Source of the DNA: Ornithodoros turicata
Lineage: Eukaryota > Arthropoda > Arachnida > Ixodida > Argasidae
Direction: 5' to 3'
Assembly: GCF_037126465.1 (NCBI RefSeq)
Contig: NC_088204.1
Span: forward strand, 64,789,807-64,853,806
DNA: 64,000 nt
Shown here: piece after piece, positions 12,989 through 23,959 of the stretch
How the letters are laid out: each line of letters starts with the position of its first letter
Numbering within the stretch: position 1 is the stretch's first letter
The notes under the pieces: model-generated
Databases searched by the model: none
The model's input: only the letters and a program-made list of their open reading frames with translations
What the model was told of the DNA's origin: nothing
Translations under genes and position numbers: made by a program

Positions 12989-13571
12989 GATAAGCCCTTC
13001 GATAAGTGAGTATGTTGGTACATGAAAATCTCCTCACCGTTGCTGAACGAATGCAAAACATTGGTAAAAGGAGACGTGTAGAAAACGCTCGAGCTTTCTG
13101 GTTCTTATACTGTCATTATTATTGTTGTTGTTTTCATTCATTCGTGATAGTATTAGGTTGATCCCATGGGCACCGCGGAGGGGGGCAAGAGGGCCGTTGC
13201 CCCTCCTCCCCCCGCTGGCCGGGTTGATTTTTGTGCATGACAACTATGTCCTCTGTAAAAATTCCCTCTGAGGGTACGGCGCGTGTGCAACCATGTTACT
13301 CTGCACAGATTACGGGCTTTGACGGCTTGTTCTAGCCAAAATGTGGTCGAAGTTACTCTATTGTTTGTGGTAAATTTGTTACGGTTAGACCTTTTTTTGT
13401 TTTCAAATAAGAAGTAGAACCTTTTTAGGATGTGGTGTCGACTGTAGTCTAGACAGTATACACCTCGCAAGTCACCGCCAGTGGCAAAACCGGCTCTACG
13501 CCGCCGCCGGTCAAAGTGGCATCGGCGCACAGGTCTAAGCAGTACCCAGCTGCCGCCTAGCAAATGATGGT
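12989..13571. other. No recognisable gene; flank of Polinton A1
   Basis: The minus-strand frame across 13153-13563 has no recognisable domain. A G-rich then C-rich block (about 13175-13215) resembles the interior of CAGTGGCG-type MITEs, but I cannot define its ends. Confidence 0.45.
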
Positions 13572-13577
13572 GCTAAC
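13572..13577. repeat. 6-bp target-site duplication of Polinton A1 (left)
   Basis: gctaac lies directly outside the left terminal inverted repeat and is repeated exactly at 21072-21077 outside the right one. Polinton/Maverick elements characteristically make 6-bp duplications. Confidence 0.9.
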
Positions 13578-14330
13578 AGTAGTATATGGGCATGCCGAGG
13601 GAGATCGGTGGCGAGTTCGTTCCATGCCAGTGCCCCCCTGAGCCGACTTCACTCGCGAATTTTTTCCCGCGCGCGGTTGGTGGCGCTCGGGTGGAGCGCT
13701 ACGCATGCGCTTACCCTCGCACATTTTTCAGCCTGGGCCGACTTCACTCGCGAATATTTTCCCGCGCACGGTGGGTGGCGCTCGGGTGGAGGGCTGCACG
13801 TGCCCTTATCGTCGCGCATTGTTCAGCCTCGGCCGACTTCTTTGGTCATTTTTTCTGGTGGTGCGTGGGCGGTTTACATGCAAGTATAGACATGCAAAGG
13901 GTAGCCATACACAAAAGTCCAAGTGAAAATATATTTAGTAATGCCAACAGTGCTGGGAATTATGTTGTGACTCTGTGTGGAGGAGAAAAACCCAGCCAAA
14001 AAACCTGAGGCAGAAGAAACACAATGCAATACACGTAACAGATATTGTACTTATTACAGGTATGATGCAACAGCATCGAAAAGGTATTACACATCAAACA
14101 CAATATTTTTTGTTAACGATAATTATACACACAAGTTTTCAATGAATCAGAATTAAAATGGAATAGCACATTTAATCAAAGAAGATATTCTTAATCAATA
14201 TGATTACAATCAAAATTACAAGTTGTGTTATAAAAGTCTAATATTCTTACACGTGAGAACCATCATTGCAACAGTGGAGTTTCAATTACAAGCTCTGATA
14301 GATGTAAGTAATTTCGAGCACAATAGGGAA
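13578..14330. repeat. Left terminal inverted repeat of Polinton A1
   Basis: 753 bp, inversely matching 20024-21071. Homology to the right end stops exactly at agggaa/ccagttcttg (14330/14331). Inside the GC-rich outer part are two tandem-like copies of a block with gccgacttcactcgcgaat (near 13640 and 13738). Part of the inner repeat, around acatgcaaagg and aagtgaaaatatattta, is shared with the A2 end near 43.2 kb. Confidence 0.88.
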
Positions 14331-14384
14331 CCAGTTCTTGCAACGATGTCGAATGAGTAGAAGTTCAATATTGTACAAGGTCTG

Positions 14385-14645
14385 ATGTATCATCACTTAT
14401 TGAAACTCAACGAACATATCAACTGCGGTGGACCACCGGACGATTTTCATCTCATACTGTCTTGTACGCCATTCAAGAATATTCATACAAAGAAAGGAAA
14501 CATCAATAAGAGATTGTGCAAGTTTGTCACAACAAAGTGCAAGTTGCTGAAGCGATACAAATACGGCGACAACATATCGATTGCATTAATCAACGCTGGA
14601 TTCAAGCGGCCAATAATAAGACATCACTATATAATCCATTCTTAA
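14385..14645 (+). pseudogene. Fragment of a conserved Polinton protein (relative of the 62891-63277 gene), left-arm copy
   Basis: The 86-residue frame MYHHLLKLNEHINCGGPPDD... ends with LINAGFKRPIIRHHYIIHS. It aligns along its length with the GC-rich gene at 62891-63277, sharing the DLL/HLL start, the K-rich middle, and the signature LINAGF-R-I-R. It is shorter at the C-terminus. A second copy lies in the right arm at 16968-17294 (-), so both copies face the centre of the element. Function unknown. The strong conservation of the LINAGF motif between AT-rich and GC-rich lineages argues that it was once a real protein. Confidence 0.65.
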
Positions 14646-15473
14646 TTCATCAATCAAGACAACAAACGAAAACTTCCAGAATAGGACAATTGTAATCTAT
14701 CGAAATAAACAAATATATAACTGAAATAATAAATGTAATCTTTGTCATCAATATAATGAATTCTACGCATCGCAATGAAAACAGTTTGTATTTAGCATGG
14801 TTAGATTGAGAACAATGGTTGTTAAGGAAACGAATATTCCACACTATATGCAAGAATTCTCATATGGAATCAGAGCTGACCACCAAATAGGTTTTACGCG
14901 ACTACACTCTGTACAATTTCAACACCCGAAGGGTAGAATTGCCGTGGAGAAGGATCGGTCATTGAAATTTAGAGACATGATACATCAGTCTTTGTTTACA
15001 AAAGAGGATCACTAATCTTTTGTGAAAACTTATCGTATTTCGTGAATTAAATTGCACAGGGCATGTATATTTCTCAAACAGCTGCACTAGCTCTCTTATT
15101 CATGAGCAAACGACAACTGTATAATTGAAAGTATGTTGCCGGAGAAGGACCAGTCATTGATATTTAGAGGCATGATACATCAATCTTTGTTTACAAAGAG
15201 GATCACTAATCTTGTGTGAAAACTTATCATATTTCGTGAATTAAATTGTACGGTGTGTGTATATTTCTTCAAACAGATGGACTAGCTCTCTTATTCATGA
15301 GCAAACGACAAATGTATAATTGAAAGTATGTCCATAACATCTTTTGACAATATATGTTGAAAGGAATCTATTATCAAATGCCACAATGCAAATGGAGCAC
15401 TTTACAAGCATGACGTGCAGGCGGAGTCTACATTTCTAATTACATAATCGTCATAACACACGGCTCACAAATG

Positions 15474-16340
15474 CAAAACGGAAACGCAACAAAACACAAA
15501 TGCAATTTGCGGAAACGTCTTCGGCGACAGGGATGACCCTTTCTTTGAGTTTTAAGTAAATTTTATTTGAAAAATATTCGCAATTATTAATCCCCATGGC
15601 ATAGTCAATCCACATTCCATTGTAGTGTATATAGAAAATATCAAACTCTTCGACGGAAATTCTCTGTCAACGCGAAAGAGTGCTTGTCAAAGTGAGCGAG
15701 ATAAAGCTTGCATGTTGTGAAATTGCACATTCTACAACTCTGATCGTAACCTGCAACACCCATTCACATTTTAATTAAACACTTACTGATGTGTAGTAGT
15801 CTCCACTTCTCCTGGAAGTGAATCGATAAATTTTAGCATTTAAGCCACAATCAAATATCTTGTATAGGATGTGTGACTATATGCACAACTTTGTAATCTA
15901 CATCTTTAAAAAAATGTAAGAAAGAGTGTACACTTTTGACTTTGAAAATTTAAACAAGAAAATGATCTTTAGTGTGGCGTTTGCATTTTACCTCATAATG
16001 AGCTAAAAATTTATAAAGTTAAAGTATGCCCTTCCATTTGTAGTGCCCGTATGCTATGACACTATGAATAGGTGATAGTTTTTCAGTACACTTACAGGGA
16101 AACCTCGGGCACACTTTGTGAATTGGATCAACGTTTACGTGTGACCTGTGCTGCTTATAATGATTAAGTATACAAAATAATATCTGCTTATTATAATTAA
16201 GATTGCATATCTTCCATTGTGTTTGTGCATAGTGTTCATCCTCATTGTATATTGATTAAACATTTCTGATGACAGTTGTGTGGTTCGCTTCTCCCAAAAT
16301 CTGATTGCCACTTAGAATTTATCTCATATGCATTTTTATG
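15474..16340. other. Central spacer of the A1 inverted repeat
   Basis: An AT-rich 867-bp loop between the two inner arms. No open frame of note, no RNA gene and no repeats were seen. It is bounded on both sides by the inverted sequence around tctaattacataatc. Confidence 0.7.
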
Positions 16341-17308
16341 CCGTGTGTTATGAGGATTATGTAATTAGAAATGTAGACTCCGCCTGCACGTCATGCTTGT
16401 AAAGTCCTCCATTTGCATCGTGGCATTTGATAATAGATTCCTTTCAACATATATTGTCAAAAGATGTTATAGACATATACTTTCAATTATGGATTTGTCG
16501 TTTGCTCATGAATAAGAGAGCTAGTCCAACTGTTTGAAGAAATATACACACACTGTACAATTTAATTCACAAAATATGATAAGTTTTCGCACAAGATTAG
16601 TGATCCTCTTTGTAAACAAAGACTGATGTATCATGCCTCTAAATTTCATTGACCGATCCTTCTCCGCGGTAATTCTATCCTTCGGGTGTTGAAATTGTAG
16701 AGTGTAGTCGGGTAAAACCTATTTGATGGTCAGCTCTGATTCCATATGAGACAACAACAACAACAATATGAGAATTCTTGAACATAGTGTGGAATATTCG
16801 TTTCCTTAACAATGATTGTTCTCAATCTAACCATGCTAAATACAAACTGTTTTCATTGCGATGCGTAGAACTCACTATATTGATGACAAAGATTACATTT
16901 ATTATTTCAGTTATATACTTGTTTATTTCGATAAATTACAATTGTCCTATTCCAAACTCTGAAGTTTTCATTTGTTGTCTTGATTGATGAATTGAGAATA
17001 GATTATATGGTGATGTCTTATTATTGGTCGCTTGAATCCAGCATTGATTAATGCAATTGATATGTTGTCGCCGTATTTGTATCGCTTCAGCAACTTGCAC
17101 TTTGTTGCGACGAACTTGCACAATCTCTTATTGATGTTTCCTGTCTTTGTATGAAGATGCTTGAATGCCGTACAAGACAGTATTAGATGAAGATCGTCCG
17201 GTGGTCCACCGCAGTTGATATGTTCGTTGAGTTTCAATAAGTGATGATATATCAGACCTTGTACAACAATATTGAACTTCTGCTCATTAGACATCGTTGC
17301 AAGAACTA
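16341..17308. repeat. Right inner arm of the A1 internal inverted repeat
   Basis: Inverse of 14331-15473 with small indels and substitutions. The left arm carries an extra partial direct duplication near 15130-15330. The homology ends at gacatcgttgcaagaac (about 17308), which is where the left arm jumps straight to terminal-repeat sequence. Confidence 0.82.
16968..17294 (-). pseudogene. Right-arm copy of the conserved LINAGF protein
   Basis: A 108-residue minus-strand frame beginning MSNEQKFNIVVQGLIYHHLL and containing ALINAGFKRPIIRHH. It is the inverted duplicate of 14385-14645 but keeps the N-terminus (MSNEQ), which aligns with MTPEQRFATFVQ of the 62891-63277 protein. It is therefore close to full length at the 5' end and short at the 3' end. 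It lies 87 bases downstream of the 17382-17756 frame on the same strand, so the two may once have been neighbouring genes of one transcription unit. Function unknown. Confidence 0.65.
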
Positions 17309-17381
17309 GTAGAAGAAAATAATTGCATAGCCATGGTAGTGGAACATATCATGTGATAAGATTTTTTATGTACTTTCCATG

Positions 17382-17756
17382 TCAATAGTTAGGTGTAATT
17401 TCAACAAATCCGCAATGAATCGTGCGATATAGACCGCTTGTATATGATAATTTGATCTCACTGCTTTCTTGATGAACGCAATGCCGATTGCAATGATTAC
17501 AATTACATGTGGTTCTAGTGTATTTCAATTCTTCGTTAGCAAACCTCAAAAACTCCGCCATCAATCCATGTGGCCCTTCCGATGTTGATGTGCAGATATT
17601 TTTATAACTATTGTAGATTCGATATACAAATTCTTGCACTTTCAATTCTGTAATTTCTACCATATCTCCGAACACGACCATGTCTACGACATATTGAAAT
17701 GCAGTGATAATAGAATCATTTCGCGGCTCTTCTTTTTCGAAGCAGTTTTTTATCAT
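17382..17756 (-). pseudogene. Relative of the unknown 52473-52931 protein
   Basis: The minus-strand frame starts MIKNCFEKEEPRNDSIITAF and matches the GC-rich lineage protein at 52473-52931 in the blocks PRN-(D/E)-(S/L)-ITAF-YVVDMV-FG, VYRIYNSYKNIC and GPHGLMAEF. The homology extends upstream of this Met into 17757-17790 in another frame, and the C-terminal third is out of register with the relative, so the gene is frameshifted. A 5' fragment of the same gene is also found at 50053-50144 in A2. Function unknown. Confidence 0.65.
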
Positions 17757-18319
17757 GTCCTCCCATGACTTATGCTAACGAGTACAAAATCCGTCCATCT
17801 CTTCAATGTTGAGCAATTGTCTGATCTGTGGTGTATTCATGGTGCTTGCTTAGAAATTATTTGTCTGAATTAATTATTGTTTTGACTTTGTTTCAGGTAT
17901 TCACTCGATTGATATTTTATGAGTTGGAAAGTTACTGCCTGAAATAATTATTGTCTTCTATTTGTTTCAATTGTTCACTCGATTGACATTAGTAAAAATA
18001 ATCTCTGAGTTGGGAATGCCTCATATTTCTGAGTTGCATTTCACATATGATATCTCTGTGTGGTTCATCTATATGGAACTTTCTGTTGCAAGCTATTACA
18101 AAAAATCGATGTAATTAAATTTGTTTCTCGTTTTTGATGGAGTATTGTTTCTATCATTGAAAATTTGGACTTTCTCTACATGTTCAATAAAAATATCACC
18201 TCTGTACAAACTTAGCCGACTCGTCATCCACTTTGATGAAAAACTTCCGTTTCAAGGAAAGGATGTGAAAAGATAGTGATCCCCGCGAATAATGCCGACA
18301 TCTATTTGCGATAATTGTA

Positions 18320-18553
18320 CAGGGTGTTACCCTAAAAAAGTCTACCAGCGCCGGCATGCCATGCTTTGCAAATACACAATGCAGATGCAACATTATTTTG
18401 TCTACATGTAAAGCTCTTAGGGACAATCAACCATGCTAAATTTCCACGCGACTGAGCCCCGCGATGCGAAGTTATTACGCGAAACGTGCGATTCCCGTAG
18501 TCAAAAAAACATGGAGTGCCGGCGCGAGTAGCCTTTTATAGGGTAACACCCAG
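18320..18553. mobile_element. Mariner-like MITE, 234 bp, in Polinton A1
   Basis: The ends cagggtgttaccc and gggtaacacccag are inverted (12 of 13 positions) and flanked by TA on both sides. There is no coding capacity. It inserted into the right arm of A1, which has no counterpart at this place in the left arm. Confidence 0.75.
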
Positions 18554-18555
18554 TA

Positions 18556-20023
18556 CAATAAGATATATCGCCTTTGTATTATCTGACCTTGAGAGCGTCG
18601 TGTTTGCTGAAAGAAGGCATAGTGCTTTACCCCACAAACCTTGGAGTGATAAAGCATGCCCAATTGCTTCGCTTTGGTCATATAGATAGAGGGATAATGT
18701 CTCCGGACTTTGAAGAAAAACCGAGATCCTTTCACATTGTACCATGCCTGTCTGTTGGATGCCTCCAGAATGTAAGGTCTGTAGCGTTCGTTAGAATGAA
18801 AATTGTATAGTGTTCGATTAGATTAAGTCACGAAGAGGATTTTCTGATGGTTCAATGATAGATTATTTTCCTCTGTTGTTGTTTACGTGGCGCCACTTAG
18901 AGTGTTCCTCTGTTTTTCAGCGTTAAGTCTGTGCTAGTCACAGTACTAAATTTGTAAAATTGCTCATTTTGATAGATTGTTTCGCTATTATATTCCTGCA
19001 TGTATCTATTGTATACGTGTTGGGTGATATGCAGGTTTGGCTGTCTCTTAATGCTAGCTGTTGATTGTGTTTTCCTTACGTCTATGCTATTCACTTAATA
19101 AGAAATTGATTAATTAAAAGTTGTTTAATGTTGGAACAAAACATCTGAAGCTTAGATTCCCTATTGCACTTGCAATGTTTATAACTGTCACAAAACAGGC
19201 GTACGCCTCCCGTCTTCAACAAATCAGGGCAGATAATGATATTATTCGAGATGGTTGTTGGCTAGGAGCGTGCTATGCGGTGAAGTTCATTTTTAAGATA
19301 TCTATTTTCTGTGTTGGATTCATAAAACAAAGTAAGGTTTGTTGTGTCTGCCAGAATGAAAATTGTATAGTGTTCGATTTGATTAAGTCACGAGGATGAT
19401 TTTATGATAGTTAAAATGATAGATTATTCTCCTCTGTTGTTTACGTGTTGGAGAACGTGACTATTGACTTAATAAGAAATTGAATAATTAAAAGCTGTGC
19501 CATGTTGAAACAAAACATATGCAACTTAGATTCCATGTTGTGCTCGAAATTCGTTAAAACACTTAATAAGAAACACGATAATGAGGAAATTATTAGTGTT
19601 GCAATAATAGTGATCACGACTCAGACTTGTTATAATAAAACTTGTAATTTGATCGTAATTGTATTGAATAAGATTGTCCTCTTTCACTAAGTGTGGTGTC
19701 CTTTGTTATAGATTTTATTTCTCCTTGTATTTGTGTCGTCCCTCTATGTGTCCCATGGTCTTCCAGGGTCTCTCTCTTATGCACAATTAATTACTTACAT
19801 CTATCGGCACTTGTAATTGAAATTAAAACCCTTTCTCGTTTTGATATAGTATTGTTTCGCTATTATTTCCCGACATGTTGGGGGATACGTCGGTTCGGTT
19901 CTCTATTAGTGCTAGCTATCGATCGTGTTGTGTTGATTCAAATTATTTCCTTATGTTAGTGCTATTCACTTCATAGGAAACTGATTAAATAAATTTGTGT
20001 CATATTGGAATATTAAACTTAAC
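18556..20023. repeat. Direct repeats in the unique part of the A1 right arm
   Basis: About 100 bp around gaatgaaaattgtatagtg at 18796-18895 is repeated at about 19352-19455. A following block (cttaataagaaattgattaat) occurs near 19094, 19467 and, more diverged, 19966. The segment is AT-rich, with no recognised gene. Confidence 0.65.
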
Positions 20024-21071
20024 TTCCCTATTGTGCTCGAAATTACTTACATCTATCAGAACTTGGAATTGAAACTGCACTGTTGGCAATGATGGTTCTC
20101 ACGTATAAGAATATTAGACTTTTATAACAAATTTTGATTGTAATCGTATTGACTAAGAATGTCTTCTTTGATTAAATGTGCTATTCCATTTTAATTTTGA
20201 CTCATTGAAAACTTGTGTGTATGATTACCGTTCACAAAAAATATTGGGTTTGATGTGTGATACCTCTTCGATGCTGTTGCATCGTACCTGTAATAAGTAT
20301 AATATTTGTTATGTGTATCGTATTGTGTTTCTTCTGCTTCAGGTTTTTTGGTTGGGTTTTTCTCCTCCATGCAGAGTCACAACATAATTCTCAATACTAT
20401 TGGCATTAATAAAATATATTTTCACACGTACTTTTGTGTATAGCGAGGAGGAGGAGGAGGAGGAGTGTCGTTGGGAGGAACCCGAGAGGTCTGCCTGCCT
20501 GTTTAGGCGGCATGTTTCTCGGGAAGGGAAAGGTGGTGGAGAGGAGGAGAGGAAAGGGTGAAGTGGAAGACCGAGCAGAATCCGCTCGGGGGGAGGATAG
20601 CTGCGTCCATGGGCCGACTTCAGGGGAACTGTGCCGGCATACGCCTATTACACATCTGAGGGAAACCCAGGAAACACCCCAGACGGCACAGCCGGCCCGC
20701 GGATTCGAACCGCTGACCTCCCAGTCTCCAAGCGCACGCGTTACCGCTGCGCCACCGGAGCTGGTGTGTGTATAGCTACCCTTTGCATGTCTATACTTGC
20801 ATGTAAACCGCCCAAGCACCGCCAGAAAAAAATTTGCGAGTGAAGTCGGGCCAGGCGAAAAAATGACGAAAGAAGTCGGCCCAGGCTGAACAGTGCGCGA
20901 CGATAAGTGCAGACGCAGAACCTCCACCCGAGCGCCACCCACCGCGCGCGGGAAAATATTTGCGAGAGAAGTCGGCCCAGGCTGAAAAATGTGCGAGGGC
21001 AAGCACACGCGCAGCCCTCGACCCTCGAACGAACTCGCCACCGGTCTCCCTCGGCATGCCCATATACTACT
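20024..21071. repeat. Right terminal inverted repeat of Polinton A1
   Basis: Inverse of 13578-14330. The extra length is explained by the SINE at 20445-20766 and its target duplication. It ends ...ggcatgcccatatactact and is followed by gctaac. Confidence 0.88.
20445..20766 (-). mobile_element. tRNA-derived SINE (Ruka-like)
   Basis: On the minus strand the head reads ggtggcgcagcggtaacgcg (A-box-like), followed by ggttcgaatcc, a perfect B-box, so it carries an internal RNA polymerase III promoter. A body (about 20600-20700) and a CT-rich/ctc-repeat tail follow. It is flanked by a 10-bp duplication, tgtgtatagc (20435-20444 and 20767-20776), as expected of LINE-mobilised SINEs. The layout matches the tick SINE family known as Ruka as I remember it. 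It lies inside the right TIR of A1 and not in the left, so it inserted after A1. Confidence 0.82.
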
Positions 21072-21077
21072 GCTAAC
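21072..21077. repeat. 6-bp target-site duplication of Polinton A1 (right)
   Basis: gctaac, identical to 13572-13577. Confidence 0.9.
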
Positions 21078-21109
21078 GCATTAAGACGTTCATAGAGGCG
21101 GGCGAGCAA

Positions 21110-21791
21110 GAAACTGCATTCAAATGTTGGCCACGGCTGTCACTTAGTGAAGCAAGTCACCTCCAGAGATCCAAAAACTCTGGATGAATCTCTCTCAGCT
21201 CCGGATAAAGAAGAATGGAAAGCAGCTATACAATGCGAGTTAGATAATCTTAAACTTTTAAAACGTGGGAGCTCGTGTCACGGCTAAAAGACAGTCAAGT
21301 GGTGAAATGCAAGTGGGTGTTTCGTAAGAAGTATAACGCAGATGGAAAATTGGAGCGCTACAAGGCACGTTTAGTGGCATGCGGATATTCCCAAGTGGAA
21401 GGGATATATTTCAAGGAAACGTTTTCACCTGTCGTGAAGCTCAAGCCTATATTACAACGTTGTTGCCCATAGCAGTAGAAAGGGACTGGAAGGTTCACCA
21501 GGTCGATATCACAGCAGCGTACCTGAATGGGACACTAAAGGAGACTGTATACATGAAGCAACCCGAACCTTTTACGGAAGGAGGTAAGGACAAAGTCTGC
21601 CTTCTACAGAAAAGTATGTACGGATTGCGTCAATCAGGACGGGAATGGAATTTCACCTTGAATAAATTTCTGAAGTCAGAGGGGATGAAGAGGTCCAAAG
21701 CAGATCCGTGCGTTTTGGTCAGCCAAGATAAAAATCTCGTCGTAGGAGTTTACGTTGATGATGAATATGGTGTCAGTTCATTAAGGGGGAG
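21110..21791 (+). pseudogene. Ty1/copia reverse transcriptase fragment with polypurine tract
   Basis: Reading across two frames, the translation gives [46 protein letters not shown] and GLRQSGREWN, ending at GVYVDDEYG. These are the ordered blocks of a copia reverse transcriptase up to the YVDD catalytic box. A frameshift lies near 21450. Immediately after YVDD the sequence jumps to a purine tract (aaggggga, 21783-21790) that precedes the LTR, so the rest of the RT and all of RNase H are deleted. The left side is cut by Polinton A1, whose target duplication is at 21072. Confidence 0.82.
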
Positions 21792-21829
21792 TGTTGGTAT
21801 TAATGTTACTATAATATAATTATAATATA
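21792..21829 (+). repeat. Start of copia 3' LTR (first part)
   Basis: tgttggtattaatgttac follows the polypurine tract, as a copia LTR start should (TGTTGG). The LTR is split by the mariner-like element and seems to resume at 23615 with the same AT-rich style. Its far end (about 23740) is not certain. Confidence 0.6.
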
Positions 21830-23614
21830 CACGGTGTCTTTTTTTAGGCGATACAGACTTTTCATAAAAAACTATAAGGGCTATAGTAGATGGGTAGAAA
21901 TCCAGCGAACCGGTAGAGATGTAGGAAGGGAGTTGCCTCAGGACAGAAGCCGCCGATATTTCGAACAGAGACTGTTCTTCTTCTGGGCACCGTCCTCATC
22001 ATTGGCATGGTATTTAAAGGGTTAGGTGTGACGTGTTTAAAGGTTCATGCGAATTGTGGGTCAACAGCCCGGAGGGAAGAAAGGTCCGTACGGGTTTTTA
22101 CGGCGGGAGTGAATGGCTGCTTTGTTAGAGTGTGGAGGGGATTATGTGAACGTAGTGATCTAGGCTACAGACCGGTTGCAGAAGAATGGAAGGTTCACGA
22201 ACACGTGGACGAAACGGGACAACAGGCAAGAATTCGCAAGCATAGCGAAAGATAAGGAGGTTAGTGGTTACATGGGGAAAAATTCCAGAACGAGCAAATC
22301 TTTTTTTTTTTTTTTTTTAATATATATTTGTAATACAAAGTTGTGGCATGCAATGGTGAAGCATGCCACAACTTTGTATTACAAATATATATTAAAAAAA
22401 AAAAAAGATTTGCTCGTTCTGGAATTTTTCCCCATGTAACCACTAACCTCCTTATCTTTCGCTATGCTTGCGAATTCTTGCCTGTTGTCCCGTTTCGTCC
22501 ACGTGTTCGTGAACCTTCCATTCTTCTGCAACCGGTCTGTAGCCTAGATCACTACGTTCACATAATCCCCTCCACACTCTAACAAAGCAGCCATTCACTC
22601 CCGCCGTAAAAACCCGTACGGACCTTTCTTCCCTCCGGGCTGTTGACCCACAATTCGCATGAACCTTTAAACACGTCACACCTAACCCTTTAAATACCAT
22701 GCCAATGATGAGGACGGTGCCCAGAAGAAGAACAGTCTCTGTTCGAAATATCGGCGGCTTCTGTCCTGAGGCAACTCCCTTCCTATAAGGGCTATAGACA
22801 TGCTGTTTTCACTTCTATCATCTCTGGGCCGGCGGACGTTCTTGGCCATATGTTGCTCAACCGTCAAATCACTAATTACCTAAAAATTGTTAATTAACTT
22901 TTTAATTATAAAAGCTACGAAGTTGTCCCAATGAGAACATCTACTCCTTTCGGTGACCTGATATCGTAGCCGTTTTCAGAACAAAAATCCGTGAAGGAAA
23001 TCTGCAAAAAATTCGTGAAGGAACACCTTTTTTCTTTATTTTGTTTATTGCGCATCTTCGGAGACTCGTCTTTCCTTCACCTCCAATGTGAGAGGGGGAA
23101 AGAGCACACTGTCGCCTCTTGCGTCCTCGAAAAAGATTAACAGAAAATGCAGCCCAAGATAAGGGCAGTTCTGATAGCGTCGCCCGATACATGTGTTTTT
23201 GTTTTGTTTCCCGAAGTTAAAGCTCATCTTCGACGCATGGGGCTCCTTCAACATCTCACATTGGGGGTGAAGGAAAGACACGCCTCGGAAGATGCGCAAT
23301 GAAGAAGATAAAGAAAAAAATGATGTTCCTTCACGAATTTTTTGCGGACGATCTACCGAACGGATTTTTGTTCTGAAAACGGCTACGATATGAGGCCACC
23401 GAAAGGAACAGACGTTCTCATTGGGACAACTTCGTAGCTTTTATAATTAAAAAGTTAAGTAATGATTTTTAGGTAATTAGTGATTTGACGGTTGAGCAAC
23501 ATATGGTCAAGAACGTCCGCCGGCCCAGAGATGATAGAAGTGAAAACGGCATGTCTATAGCCCTTATAGTTTTTTTTAATGAAAATTCTGTATCGCCTAA
23601 AAAAAGACACCCTG
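21830..23614. mobile_element. Mariner-like TIR element, copy 1, split by a foldback
   Basis: The left end cacggtgtctttttttaggc and the inverted right end gcctaaaaaaagacaccctg are flanked by TA, and the terminal inverted repeats run for several hundred bases (through the region around ctacgaagttgtcccaatgag). The interior is also partly palindromic (23040-23330). No transposase. The same element, with other insertions, is at 33869-39995. The foldback 21887-22782 sits near its left end. Confidence 0.8.
21887..22782. mobile_element. 896-bp foldback retroposon with 15-bp target duplication
   Basis: Arms 21923-22351 and 22361-22782 are near-perfect inverted copies (about 425 bp) around a 9-nt loop. 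A 36-bp tail (tagatgggtagaaatccagc...) precedes the left arm. The insertion is flanked by a perfect 15-bp direct repeat, ctataagggctatag (21872-21886 and 22783-22797), which is one copy of the target in the other mariner-like element. An 82-residue frame in each arm only reflects the palindrome and shows no known domain. Any transcript would fold into a long hairpin. Confidence 0.8.
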
Positions 23615-23959
23615 TATATATTATTATGTTATAATATAATATTATTAATGTTATTGCTATAATGGTATTAATGTGCCAACCAGTGAGAGTGTGGATATCT
23701 TTTTCTGTGTTACGCGTATCAGTGTCATAACGGCTCGAGCACGACGAGCACACGCATTAAATGTTTGAAGCTTGAGAGCCTCTAGTCCTGGCCAATCGCC
23801 CTTAGTGGATAACGGCCACTGCTCCCAGGACGAAGATGAAGGAGAGCCTCGTTCATTCTGTTGTTCCAGCGCCATTCCATACTAGGACCGGGCCGCCCTG
23901 CATACACATTTAACAGAAGGTTCACGCAGCTGGCAGTATTAAGGTCGCGAATGAAAGTG
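23615..23959. other. Probable rest of copia LTR, then LINE 3'-UTR-like sequence
   Basis: 23615-23740 continues the AT-rich LTR style. From about 23765, agcctctagtcctggccaatc resembles a LINE 3' tail also seen at 42990-43040. The boundaries are not firm. Confidence 0.35.

Larger units (their letters stand above)
13578..21071. mobile_element. Polinton/Maverick A1, 7.5 kb non-autonomous snapback-like copy
   Basis: The ends are inverted copies starting agtagtatatgggcatgcc, beginning with AG as in Polintons, and are flanked by the 6-bp repeat gctaac. Terminal repeats are 13578-14330 and 20024-21071, the right one longer because of a SINE. Inside, 14331-15473 is an inverted copy of 16341-17308, so most of the element folds back on itself around a central spacer (15474-16340). 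The right arm has an extra unique segment, 17309-20023, that the left arm lacks. No polymerase, integrase or capsid gene remains, only fragments of two small conserved genes. It therefore depended on a helper for replication and movement. Confidence 0.88.

Noticed and set aside
20434..20775. 113-residue frame across the SINE
   Set aside because: It is a translation of the SINE, whose tRNA-like head and duplication explain the sequence.
22007..22700. Identical 82-residue frames on both strands
   Set aside because: They are mirror images made by the palindrome of the foldback, with no known domain.
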